A stretch of DNA of 31,731 bases from Lachnospiraceae bacterium UBA7110. Lineage in GTDB: Bacteria > Bacillota > Clostridia > Lachnospirales > Lachnospiraceae. The notes below the pieces were generated by a model. It had not been told where the DNA came from and made no database searches. It worked only from the letters and a program-made list of their open reading frames with translations. The stretch covers positions 1-31,731 of the forward strand of contig DKYC01000048.1 of assembly GCA_002492295.1 (NCBI GenBank). The letters are read 5' to 3'. Position numbers and translations under genes: made by a program. This document shows, piece after piece, positions 24,563-31,731 of the stretch (positions within the stretch are counted from its first letter, which is position 1; the number at the start of each line of letters is the position of its first letter).

Positions 24563-24591
24563 TTGATAAGTAACGACATTTGCGTTACAAT
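24563..24591 (+). promoter_or_regulatory. Toxin-antitoxin promoter with embedded operator
   Basis: TTGATA (24563-24568), 17 nt, TACAAT (24586-24591) form a sigma-A promoter. Inside it, GTAACG (24570-24575) and CGTTAC (24583-24588) make a palindrome with a 7-nt centre that overlaps the -10. A ribbon-helix-helix antitoxin bound there would block RNA polymerase, the usual autoregulation of this class. Confidence 0.75.
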
Positions 24592-24615
24592 ATTTTTTGG
24601 AAGGAGATGAAAGTA

Positions 24616-24918
24616 ATGGAAAAATCAGCAACATTAAATTTAAGAGTAAATCCGACTGTTAAACAGCGTGCAGAGGATGTTCTATCACGCTTGGGAATAC
24701 CGATGTCAACAGCTATTGATATGTATTTAAATCAAATTTCTTTGACTGGCGGAATACCTTTCACAGTGGCACTGCCCAAAGCACCACAACCTATCAATGC
24801 AGATTTGATGACAACGGAAGAAATTCATGCACAGCTGCAGGAAGGTTATGATGATATGAAAGCCGGAAAGGTGCAGGATGCAGTAACAGCATTTGCAAAG
24901 TTTAGGGAGAGCCGCTAA
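24616..24918 (+). CDS. RelB/DinJ-family antitoxin
   Basis: The 100-residue protein starts with a ribbon-helix-helix DNA-binding domain (ATLNLRVNPTVKQRAEDVL then LGIPMSTAIDMYLNQI), the DinJ/RelB pattern. A flexible C-terminal part that would wrap the toxin follows. AAGGAG lies 9 nt before the ATG. The toxin gene begins 2 nt after the stop. It very likely represses its own promoter at 24563-24591. Confidence 0.92.
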   Translation: MEKSATLNLRVNPTVKQRAEDVLSRLGIPMSTAIDMYLNQISLTGGIPFTVALPKAPQPINADLMTTEEIHAQLQEGYDDMKAGKVQDAVTAFAKFRESR

Positions 24919-24920
24919 TT

Positions 24921-25241
24921 ATGAAGCAATATACAGTACAGATTACAGATAAAGCGTTAACTGATATGGAAGAAATTTACACGTATATTGCTGAACAGCT
25001 TTTGGCACCGGAAAATGCCATAGAACAATATAATAGGATTGCAGAGGCAATACAGAACTTGAATGTATTTCCGGAACGTGTACGGATTATGGAATCTGAA
25101 CCGGAACATGCAATGGGATTGAGGCAGCTTCCAATAGATAATTTCTTGGTATTCTATGTTATTGAAGATAACCGGGTAGTAGTTACGAGAGTGTTGTATA
25201 GTGCGTCAGATATTAGCAGGAGATTATATTCTCGTTCATAG
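24921..25241 (+). CDS. RelE/ParE-family toxin
   Basis: The 106-residue protein has the RelE/ParE fold pattern. An N-terminal strand and long helices (DKALTDMEEIYTYIAEQLLAPENA) are followed by the strand pair GLRQLPIDNFLVFYVIEDNRVVVTRVLYSASD. Such toxins either cut mRNA on the ribosome or block gyrase; which one cannot be told here. It is cognate to the antitoxin directly upstream. The last codons run into the remnant of another gene read in a different frame, so the C-terminal few residues may have been altered by a recombination junction. Confidence 0.9.
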   Translation: MKQYTVQITDKALTDMEEIYTYIAEQLLAPENAIEQYNRIAEAIQNLNVFPERVRIMESEPEHAMGLRQLPIDNFLVFYVIEDNRVVVTRVLYSASDISRRLYSRS

Positions 25242-25530
25242 GGATTATTCGAGTGCATATCCAAAGAATCCGTTGATTCAACAGTTTTATGCAAATATCG
25301 GCAGGACAGATACCATTGGTTCCGGAGTGCGGAACCTGCACTTATCGATTGAACAGGTAATGGCAGAACTTGATATATCAAGAGCAATGGTATTCAGAGA
25401 TTATGTTAAAATCAAAAAAGTAACAGGTACAATGTATGATAAAAAGACATCGACATGGACTTTATAGTGAAAAACTTGAGTTAGTCTCATATAGTCTCAA
25501 GTCAGTCTCAACATTGTCTCATGAGATTTG
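25210..25530 (+). pseudogene. Remnant of an AlbA_2/ATP-binding (HATPase_c_4) regulator
   Basis: In frame from about 25210, ILVHRDYSS is joined directly to PKNPLIQQFYANIG and GSGVRNL. In intact AlbA_2-type regulators the HRDYS motif and the NPLI...GSG motif are separated by several dozen residues, so the middle is deleted. A degenerate winged-helix-like end follows and stops at 25467. In another frame EKLELVSYSLKSVSTLSHE continues to about 25530, looking like the repeat linker such proteins carry. The fragment begins inside the toxin 3' end. The family comparison is from memory. Confidence 0.6.
25484..25521 (+). repeat. Four GTCTCA direct repeats at 10-11 nt spacing
   Basis: GTCTCA occurs at 25484, 25494, 25505 and 25516, one helical turn apart. 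It may be a leftover of a repetitive linker-coding part of the pseudogene at 25210-25530, or a cluster of protein-binding sites. The first reading fits better because one frame gives VSYSLKSVSTLS. Confidence 0.5.
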
Positions 25531-25537
25531 ATGCTGG

Positions 25538-25576
25538 AGCTTTTCCTTTGTGCGAGGACCGATTTTTGCCTATTGA
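25538..25576 (+). pseudogene. 33-nt echo of the moxR gene
   Basis: Bases 25538-25570 equal moxR bases 23860-23892 in 32 of 33 positions, and the one change is synonymous. The frame reads SFSFVRGPIFAY and then a stop, against SFSFVRGPIFAN in MoxR (from residue 103). This is the trace of a second moxR copy or of a recombination event. It lies in the same orientation, about 1.68 kb after the intact copy. Confidence 0.7.
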
Positions 25577-25624
25577 AGGAAGGAGAAGACTATTTCTGTC
25601 AATTTATCGAAAGGATGTGAGTAT

Positions 25625-25894
25625 ATGCCAACGATTGCACCTGTTTCAGACTTAAGAAATTATGGCAGTGTTTTGGAAAAAGTATCGGAAGGCTCGCCTG
25701 TATATTTAACACGGAATGGGCACGGAGCATACAGCATTCGTGATATGAAGCATGAGGAACATTTTCAAAAGGCAGAGGCTATGATTCAATTAATGTGTGA
25801 GCTTAATGCAGGTATCCGTTCAACAGAAGAAGAAGGATGGATTTCAGAGGAAGACTTTCGCAGTCATTTTAAAAACAGAAGGAATGACAGATGA
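25625..25894 (+). CDS. Phd/YefM-type antitoxin
   Basis: The 89-residue protein has the Phd/YefM start (PTIAPVSDLRNYGSVLEKV and VYLTRNGHGAYSIRDM), which forms the dimeric DNA-binding fold, and a charged C-terminal tail that normally holds a toxin. AAAGGATG precedes the ATG. Its stop overlaps the ATG of a toxin gene (ATGA), the normal layout, but that toxin ends after 13 codons. The antitoxin is therefore an orphan in this window. Confidence 0.88.
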   Translation: MPTIAPVSDLRNYGSVLEKVSEGSPVYLTRNGHGAYSIRDMKHEEHFQKAEAMIQLMCELNAGIRSTEEEGWISEEDFRSHFKNRRNDR

Positions 25895-25932
25895 CAAAAT
25901 ATAAAGTTCGTTATACATCGGAGGCAGTATAG
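25891..25932 (+). pseudogene. Truncated RelE-type toxin (13 codons)
   Basis: The ATG overlaps the antitoxin stop and reads MTKYKVRYTSEAV before a TAG. The first residues match the usual beginning of RelE-type toxins partnered with Phd/YefM antitoxins. Nothing downstream in any frame continues the family, so the rest appears deleted rather than only frameshifted. Confidence 0.7.
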
Positions 25933-25987
25933 GATGGTGCGTATAAGCCTTTTGGGGCAAATATGGGACTTGAAGGGAAAGAATGAA

Positions 25988-26458
25988 ATGGACGAATACA
26001 TAAAGCCGCATAGGGATTTAGAATCCGAAAGACAATTAAAAGAAATTATCAGAAAAATCCAAGCTCTTATGCACGAACCGAAAAATCATTCCGTCATTGA
26101 GCATCTGTTAAAAGAAGCTACCAAATTTGTTAAGGCACCTAATAGAACGATTGATTTAGCGGTGATTGAAGAATATGAAAGCTGGACGGATTTAGACGGC
26201 TTGGCAGGTGAGCTGACTATGGAGGTTCCTGTGCTGTCGGCTGTTTCTAAAGAAGATTTTATATCAATCATTCAATTGATACGGGAGGTTATCGAAACCG
26301 AACAAACTCCGAATGATGTTTCGCTAAACTATTTTATGGATTTTTACAGAGAATTTTTATCAATTCATTTTCCGGATACAGCGGACAGCCTGTTTGATGA
26401 GATTTTTGAGGATACTTCGTTAGACAAATTAGTTGATATGGCTTTTTCTCAAACATGA
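25988..26458 (+). CDS. Hypothetical acidic helical protein
   Basis: The 156-residue soluble protein is rich in Glu/Asp and in predicted helices, with no signal peptide, membrane segment or motif I recognise. It starts with MDEYIKPHRDLESERQLKEI and ends AFSQT. A GGGAAAGAATGAA stretch precedes the ATG at 25988. It follows the broken toxin by 55 nt. Small acidic proteins in such patches are often antitoxins or immunity proteins, but nothing here shows that. Confidence 0.6.
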   Translation: MDEYIKPHRDLESERQLKEIIRKIQALMHEPKNHSVIEHLLKEATKFVKAPNRTIDLAVIEEYESWTDLDGLAGELTMEVPVLSAVSKEDFISIIQLIREVIETEQTPNDVSLNYFMDFYREFLSIHFPDTADSLFDEIFEDTSLDKLVDMAFSQT

Positions 26459-26633
26459 ATCTAAAAATTTGGAATCACTTTTTTCTACTGATTTGATGCT
26501 TGGTGTCAGCAGAAAGAAGTTGAGTAAATTTGACGCAATTGCAGAAAATATCAGTATAAACCGTATTTTATACAATAAAGCGAAAGAGATGCCGAATCTC
26601 TGTATAATTTGTATTTGGGAGGGATTGCCATGA
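26433..26633 (+). pseudogene. Possible remnant reading frame coupled to the next gene
   Basis: From about 26454 the frame HESKNLESLFSTDLMLGVS to WEGLP runs with coding-like codon use and ends with TGA overlapping the ATG at 26630. It lacks a proper start (only a TTG at 26433, inside the preceding gene) and looks like the 3' end of a longer gene, possibly a frameshifted continuation of the 25988 gene. I do not recognise the family. Confidence 0.3.
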
Positions 26634-26794
26634 AGGAAGAATATTTTGCGGATGACAGGGTTATTGTTCCTGAGTATATCAGGAGGATGACAAGTGAAGA
26701 ACGAAAAGCAGAAATTGCAAGGATAGAGAAAGAGATAAGGGAAGAGAACAAAAAGAAACGAGTGTCCTCTTGGGCTATAAGACTGTACGGTTAA
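26630..26794 (+). CDS. Small charged hypothetical protein
   Basis: The 54-residue protein is strongly charged; residues about 20-48 form one amphipathic helix (MTSEERKAEIARIEKEIREE, then NKKKR), possibly a coiled coil. GGGAGG precedes the ATG with good spacing, and the start overlaps the stop of the preceding frame (ATGA), which supports translation. Function unknown. Confidence 0.6.
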   Translation: MKEEYFADDRVIVPEYIRRMTSEERKAEIARIEKEIREENKKKRVSSWAIRLYG

Positions 26795-26872
26795 AAGCTC
26801 ATTTCTTGTTTTGACCGTATGACAGAAAGAGATAAAAATCAAGAGAAATGTATCAGAAAATGAAAATAATGA

Positions 26873-26912
26873 AAAGGATGGGATTTTGCCTTCAATGGAA
26901 ATCCCATCCTTT
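26873..26912 (-). terminator. Strong hairpin terminator of the large secreted protein gene
   Basis: AAAGGATGGGATTT (26873-26886) pairs perfectly over 14 bp with AAATCCCATCCTTT (26899-26912), with a 12-nt loop. Read on the - strand it follows the 26929 stop by 17 nt and is trailed by a U-rich TTCATTATTTTCATTTT. On the + strand a T-run also follows after a few bases, so it may serve both sides. Confidence 0.8.
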
Positions 26913-26928
26913 ACATATTGTTGGTTTT

Positions 26929-29900
26929 TTATTTAATTGGTTTAGCTGTAATACGGAATTTTACGGTTTTTTCGCCGGCAAATTCCCCCAGTCCCTTAAT
27001 GACAACAGAGCCTTGCCCCTTTTTGGTATTATTCTTATAGGTTCCTTTGACGATTTCATAATCCTTTCCATAAATAAGTGTTTCACCATTTAATGTAACA
27101 TGTAAGTCAGAAGGGTTAAGTGTAACTGTAGTTCCGGTATAAGTTTTTGAGGTACTAACTATTTTTGCTTTGGAAAAACTTGTTTTCTTAAGCTGATATT
27201 TCACGGTAACAGTACCTGTATAGTTCCCTATGCCTGATAAACTCACTGTAATAACAGAGCCTAAGGCAGGTTTGCTTTGACCGTCTGCTTTAGAGCCGTT
27301 TATTGAATATGTAATGTTACCGTAATCCTTATTCAGTTTAAGCATAGTTCCGTCAGAATCCATCAATATCGGTGCACTGATATACTTTCCTTTTTTTTCG
27401 TTATAAGCGATGTCAGGAACTCTGACAGATACCTTGTTGATACTTTGATGACTGATTGTAAAACTTTTTTCTACGGTCCCGCTGTATGCTCCTTTGCCCT
27501 TTATCTGTATTGTTGCCAAGCCGACAGATTTGTTATTTTTATAGGAAACTGTATAGTCATTTCCTAGTACAAGTGTTTTCCCGTTACAAATGACAAGGGG
27601 CTTCAGGAAACAGCCGCCTTTTACATACGCCATAGTCGGTTGGGTAATAACCATTTGTTCTGTGAGGACTGTGCGGTCTTTTTTAATTGTGAACTTAGCG
27701 GTCTTCGTTCCGGCATAGCTGCCTTTTCCGGTTATAACAATGTTCGCTTTTCCGGGATTTATATTGTTGACATAAGTAATAATATAATCTTTACCGTTTG
27801 TTAATAGATTATTATTACACATTACGGTTACAGAAGGCGTAATTTCTTTCCCGATGTATGTCTGTTTTGACTGATATGTAAGCTTCGCATTTTTAATAAG
27901 GTTATTTTTGTCAGTCAATATGATTTTAGCTTTAATTGTTCCTGTGTAATTTCCTGTTCCCGACAGTGTAACTATGTAAGTTCCTTCTTGTTGAAAATCT
28001 CCAGCACCGAATGATGCTGTAAAATCCTTATTAATTTTTAATTTTTTTCCATTATACGATACGGTTGGTATCTTTTTTTGGACTTTATGATTTGCGACAA
28101 GGGCAAGGTCTTCTGCAATAATATCAGAGTCGGATAAATTTTTAGGTAATATGTTGAAAGAAGTTGTTACCTTATCTGAGTAATTCCCTTTCCCTTTTAC
28201 TGTCACAAATGTCGTGCCTACATTTGTATTATTTTTATAGGAAACGGTATAATCTTTATTTAGGTAAAGCTTATTGGTTCCATTATATACTTCCAAATCT
28301 GGTTTTACGGCTGTACCTGTATACACCATATCGCTTATTTGCTTAATGGAAATTTTATTATTCGTTTCGTCTTCCGTTGGCTCTTTTGATTCTGTTTCTG
28401 ATTCTGAAGTTTCTTCTGATTCAGAAGGTGTTTCTGCTATAGATTCCGTTTCTGACTCTGTATTTTCTTCCGATTCGAAAGTCTCTTCGCTAACGGGTTC
28501 TGTTTCTGATTCTGAAGTTTCTTCTGATTCAGAAGGTCTTTCTGTCATAGATTCTGTCTCTGATTCTGAAGTTTCTTCTGATTCGGAAGTCGTTTCATTA
28601 TTCGATTCCGGCTCTTCGACACTACTTTCTTCTGAACTGTTTTCCGATGATGCACGGGTATCTGAGCTTTCCTCAACCTTGCTGCTTTCTTCCTCACTTT
28701 CCATGACAGTAACCTTACAGGTTGCGGAATAAATTCCGTATTTTGCGGTGATAGTTGTGGAACCGCTGCGTATGGTTTTTATAACCCCATTGTTTACCAT
28801 TGCAATTTTAGTATTTTGACTGCTCCATACAATATCCGCTGCACTGGGAATGTTTGTATTGGCGTTTGACGGCGTGTAAGTTACCGTCAGTGTGTATTGC
28901 GTTCCTTCTTTTATAAAAATATCAGAAGCATTTAGACGAATTCCTGTTACGGGCACTTGTTCCTCAATGACTGTAATTCTGCATTCCTTGCGAAATCCGT
29001 CAACTGATGCTGTTATTATGGTGGTTCCTTTCTTTAGAGCTTTTACGCGCCCGTGTGTATCAACAATTGCGACGCCTGTGTTACTGCTTGCCCACTGGAC
29101 GGTTCCCTCCGGCTTGGCTGTAGAGGGAATATAGGAAACTGCAAGTTGGAAGCTGCTGCCTACTGTTATTTCTTTGGAGGAGGCGTTTAATGTGATGCCG
29201 GATAAGGAATCATTTACTGTAATCGGAATGGTTTTACTGCATAAGCGTGAACCGTCAGCTCCGACAATATAAAGAGTCATTGTTGTAGTTCCTTTTTTAT
29301 GCCCTTTTACTTTGATTGTTCCGTTATTATCTTCATCCCATTCCCAGCCTTCTAAGGTTGCAATGCTTTGATTGGCAATATCTAATCCTATATCTTGTAA
29401 ATTGGCTCCTCGGAATGAAAAGGTAATTTCTTCTGTTTCATTTACTCCAGTCTCTATGCTGTTTTGACTGAAGCTTACAGAGGGTATTATAACCGTTATT
29501 GGGATACTCTTGCTAAACAATTTTGTATTATTAGCTCCCATAAGATATACTGTCAGATTTGTGGTCCCTTCTTTATATCCTTTTATATTAATTGTTCCGT
29601 TATTGTTTTTGTCCCATTCCCATCCCGTTAATTCTATAATGCTTCGATCATCTATTTCGCATTCCAAACCATATAAATCACTTCCTGCAAACGAAAATTT
29701 AAAAGTTTTTATTTCGTTTAAGTTTGTTTCTACGGTATCCTGACTAAACTCGACAGATAGTTCAGTAACTGTTATTGGAATCGTTTCGTTGTAGATTAAC
29801 GTTGTCATCGCTACATTCCATAGCTGTACATCTACTGTTGTGTTTCCTTGTTTTAATCCTTTGATGTTAAGGTCACATTTACTATTCGCATGAGTTCCCC

Positions 29901-31656
29901 ATTCGGCAGACGCGATATCTGTATCTGCAATATAACAATTTAACTTATAAGTTTCACTGATTTGATAGGAAATAGTTAATTTTTTTGTGTCGTTTACATT
30001 GAGCTGCAAACTGTCAGGATCAATACGAATAACAGGATCGGGATTTGCTATTGTTATGGTAGTATGCCCTATTAGTGTGTTTAGGCTGGTTCCCTGTGTA
30101 TCAAGAGCATAGACATATACTTCCTGAGTTCCCCTTTCATTTACTTTAAATGTATAATTAAACCCACAGTTTTCTTTGACTAAAGGATGTTCTTGTTTTA
30201 CATCCGACCGAAGTGCATTATTGGCGGTAACATTGTATAAACTGCCTACACCGATATTGCCTCCAACATATATATGTATTTCAACATCTCTTGCGTAATC
30301 ATCGGGATCTGCTGCCCATCCAATGAGGGTTATTGTTCCTTTGCCGCCTTCAATTCCGTCTAAGTTTCCAATGGGGGAAAGTTTTTTTACGGATTCACTA
30401 GAAGCTGTATTGCCATTAAAATGTAAGACTCTGACTTCCGTTATTGGCGCATTGCATCGTGGGCTATCATTGTTTGGTTCTCTGACGGAGCATTTTGTAT
30501 ATTGTATTACTTCTCCGTTTTTTCTGCTATTATGTGCGTATACCAGCATTTTCCCGTCACTTGACCATCCGGCAAACATCACTGCATGAGGAAATGGTCT
30601 TGAATGATTTTTTTGACATTTATATAAAACAATATCCCCTACAGCAATAGTGCCTGAGAAATTATTCTTCATTAAGTAACCGTTTGACAGTTGGGCGGTA
30701 TATTCAGTGCAATATCCACCGTTAAGCAGATTATTTCTTAAATAGGTACAACTTGCACTTAAACATTGACTATTAAGTCCGCCGCCATTAATAGCAGCTC
30801 TTGCTACAAATTCAGCACATAACCAATTATTCGGACAACTGCCCGTGCCATAATTTTTATTTATATCGGAATTATTATGTTCTCTTGCCCATGCAACAGC
30901 ACCGTAACCATCATAATAAGATGTATTTCGTGTATTGGAATAAGAAGAGAGATTTTCTGTTTCAAAACTAATATCATTTACAATGACAAGGCATTCCGCT
31001 TCAATGTCAGTTTCTCTTATTTTTGCTGTAATCGTTGCTTCACCTACATCAGTTGCTGTTACAATACCATTTTCAACAATTGCAATTTCCCAATCACTGC
31101 TATCCCATATAATATCTTCTTCATTTAAGTCCTTTGGATATATGTTTAATAAAATGTTTTCTTCCTGACCGATTTCTAATTCTAATTTAGGGATTAATTC
31201 TATCTTTGTCTCTTCAGTCGTATCTTCCTTTTTTTCAGTCTTTGAATCAATCTCCGTTTCAGTTGAGACTTCCTTGTTTTCGGTGTTTTCAGTTTCCGAT
31301 TCTTCTTGCAAATCAATTTCCGTCAGTGCTTCTTCCGTTGTTTTGTTTTCTGTTTTTGTTTCTGCAACTGTATCATTCTCTATGTTTGAAGATAGCGTTT
31401 CTTCTGTATCAGTAATGGACGTTTCGTTGGTTGAGTCTTCTTGAATTTGTGTTTCGGTCATTTCAAGATTGGTATTCTCAGCGCATTCTTCTTTTTGACT
31501 AGAAGTTTCAGAATTTGTTTCAAGTTCGTCCGTTGTTTGTTCTTCCGCGGTTTCTTCGGTAGAGGACTCTACAGCCCAAACAGGCATGTCCACTGATGAA
31601 ATTATCAACAACAGCGCCATTGTGAAACTGATTATTTGTTGCATTTTCTTACTCAT
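26929..31656 (-). CDS. Large secreted amidase_6-like protein with Ig-like repeats
   Basis: The 1575-residue protein begins with a signal peptide (cleavage near Ala28). A Glu/Thr-rich stretch (29-150) and a first Ig-like (BIG2-type) domain (about 153-228) follow. Next comes an amidase_6-type cysteine peptidase region (about 246-400) with Cys280 (NWLCAEFVA), His357 (FPHAVMF) and an AHNSR motif. A GWAADP-type domain lies near 430-540, and three GWEWD-type modules run to about 840. Two BIG2 domains, a Ser/Glu linker (about 990-1092) and six repeats of a DYTVSYKNN..VG..KGKGNYSG kind end the protein. Amidase_6 domains are thought to cleave peptidoglycan or amide bonds. No LPXTG motif or C-terminal membrane anchor is present, so attachment is unclear. 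AAAGGAG lies 9 nt before the ATG; no convincing promoter is seen in 31657-31731. Confidence 0.85.
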   Translation of the reverse strand: MSKKMQQIISFTMALLLIISSVDMPVWAVESSTEETAEEQTTDELETNSETSSQKEECAENTNLEMTETQIQEDSTNETSITDTEETLSSNIENDTVAETKTENKTTEEALTEIDLQEESETENTENKEVSTETEIDSKTEKKEDTTEETKIELIPKLELEIGQEENILLNIYPKDLNEEDIIWDSSDWEIAIVENGIVTATDVGEATITAKIRETDIEAECLVIVNDISFETENLSSYSNTRNTSYYDGYGAVAWAREHNNSDINKNYGTGSCPNNWLCAEFVARAAINGGGLNSQCLSASCTYLRNNLLNGGYCTEYTAQLSNGYLMKNNFSGTIAVGDIVLYKCQKNHSRPFPHAVMFAGWSSDGKMLVYAHNSRKNGEVIQYTKCSVREPNNDSPRCNAPITEVRVLHFNGNTASSESVKKLSPIGNLDGIEGGKGTITLIGWAADPDDYARDVEIHIYVGGNIGVGSLYNVTANNALRSDVKQEHPLVKENCGFNYTFKVNERGTQEVYVYALDTQGTSLNTLIGHTTITIANPDPVIRIDPDSLQLNVNDTKKLTISYQISETYKLNCYIADTDIASAEWGTHANSKCDLNIKGLKQGNTTVDVQLWNVAMTTLIYNETIPITVTELSVEFSQDTVETNLNEIKTFKFSFAGSDLYGLECEIDDRSIIELTGWEWDKNNNGTINIKGYKEGTTNLTVYLMGANNTKLFSKSIPITVIIPSVSFSQNSIETGVNETEEITFSFRGANLQDIGLDIANQSIATLEGWEWDEDNNGTIKVKGHKKGTTTMTLYIVGADGSRLCSKTIPITVNDSLSGITLNASSKEITVGSSFQLAVSYIPSTAKPEGTVQWASSNTGVAIVDTHGRVKALKKGTTIITASVDGFRKECRITVIEEQVPVTGIRLNASDIFIKEGTQYTLTVTYTPSNANTNIPSAADIVWSSQNTKIAMVNNGVIKTIRSGSTTITAKYGIYSATCKVTVMESEEESSKVEESSDTRASSENSSEESSVEEPESNNETTSESEETSESETESMTERPSESEETSESETEPVSEETFESEENTESETESIAETPSESEETSESETESKEPTEDETNNKISIKQISDMVYTGTAVKPDLEVYNGTNKLYLNKDYTVSYKNNTNVGTTFVTVKGKGNYSDKVTTSFNILPKNLSDSDIIAEDLALVANHKVQKKIPTVSYNGKKLKINKDFTASFGAGDFQQEGTYIVTLSGTGNYTGTIKAKIILTDKNNLIKNAKLTYQSKQTYIGKEITPSVTVMCNNNLLTNGKDYIITYVNNINPGKANIVITGKGSYAGTKTAKFTIKKDRTVLTEQMVITQPTMAYVKGGCFLKPLVICNGKTLVLGNDYTVSYKNNKSVGLATIQIKGKGAYSGTVEKSFTISHQSINKVSVRVPDIAYNEKKGKYISAPILMDSDGTMLKLNKDYGNITYSINGSKADGQSKPALGSVITVSLSGIGNYTGTVTVKYQLKKTSFSKAKIVSTSKTYTGTTVTLNPSDLHVTLNGETLIYGKDYEIVKGTYKNNTKKGQGSVVIKGLGEFAGEKTVKFRITAKPIK
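28384..28594 (-). repeat. 54-nt tandem repeats coding a Ser/Glu linker
   Basis: About four copies of an 18-residue unit (SESEETSESETES plus five variable residues) make up the core of the linker in the large secreted protein. Copies 1 and 4 are nearly alike at DNA level. A period of 54 nt keeps the frame when copies are gained or lost. Confidence 0.8.
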
Positions 31657-31731
31657 GAATCACCACTCCTTTAATCATAATATTTTAACATGTTTTTTAT
31701 TTAATTATTTCAAGTTATTCAATATGGTTAT

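Noticed and set aside
25484..25521. Possible CRISPR-like or phased operator array of GTCTCA
   Set aside because: Units are only 6 nt with 4-5 nt spacing, far too short for CRISPR. They are better explained as leftover coding repeats.
28274..28732. 152-codon Ser-rich + strand reading frame
   Set aside because: It is the antisense of the Ser/Glu repeat linker; the repeat alone keeps it open. No ribosome site is present.

Overview
The window looks like the chromosome of an anaerobic, spore-forming Firmicute, most likely a Lachnospiraceae-type gut Clostridium. This rests on AGGAGG-type ribosome sites, sigma-A promoters, a SpoIID/SpoIIQ-like gene pair, a membrane CotH, pectin-related enzymes and a TIGR04002-type ECF transporter subunit. 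Genus and species cannot be fixed from the sequence alone. No rRNA, tRNA, CRISPR array or complete insertion sequence was seen.

Region 1 (1-7.7 kb, all +): a rhamnogalacturonan acetylesterase-like SGNH hydrolase is followed by a close run of envelope genes. These are a SpoIID-like protein, a SpoIIQ/LytM-like protein, an amidohydrolase, a GH9-like lipoprotein, D-Ala-D-Ala ligase (ddl) and murF. Ddl and MurF make the D-Ala-D-Ala dipeptide and attach it to the muropeptide precursor. The SpoIID-, SpoIIQ- and GH9-like proteins all appear to have lost the catalytic residues of their families.

Region 2 (7.9-11.7 kb): a small HTH regulator (+) overlaps tail to tail with a PLP aminotransferase (-). 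Beyond it lies a - strand group: pyridoxamine kinase, an ECF transporter S component and a TatD-associated-type radical SAM protein. The kinase and transporter together suggest vitamin B6 salvage.

Region 3 (11.85-24.5 kb, +): a strong sigma-A promoter drives six genes. They are a membrane CotH-type kinase, an exo-rhamnogalacturonan-lyase-like protein (YetA/PL26 type), a membrane protein with a GATase-like domain, an ABC ATPase, its permease, and a coiled-coil membrane protein with a Gly/Gln/Asn repeat tail. A MoxR ATPase, normally part of this sort of cluster, is separated from it by an AraC regulator and a VOC-DUF3795 fusion. The usual DUF58 partner is absent. The moxR upstream region holds a promoter flanked by a perfect 12-bp inverted repeat.

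Region 4 (24.5-26.8 kb): an AT-richer accessory patch. It has an intact RelB/RelE-type toxin-antitoxin pair under a promoter with an embedded operator, a decayed AlbA_2-type regulator, a 33-nt echo of moxR, a Phd-type antitoxin whose toxin is reduced to 13 codons, and small unknown genes.

Region 5 (26.9-31.7 kb, -): one 1575-residue secreted protein with an amidase_6-like cysteine peptidase domain, many Ig-like modules and a Ser/Glu linker made of 54-nt repeats, ending at a strong hairpin terminator.
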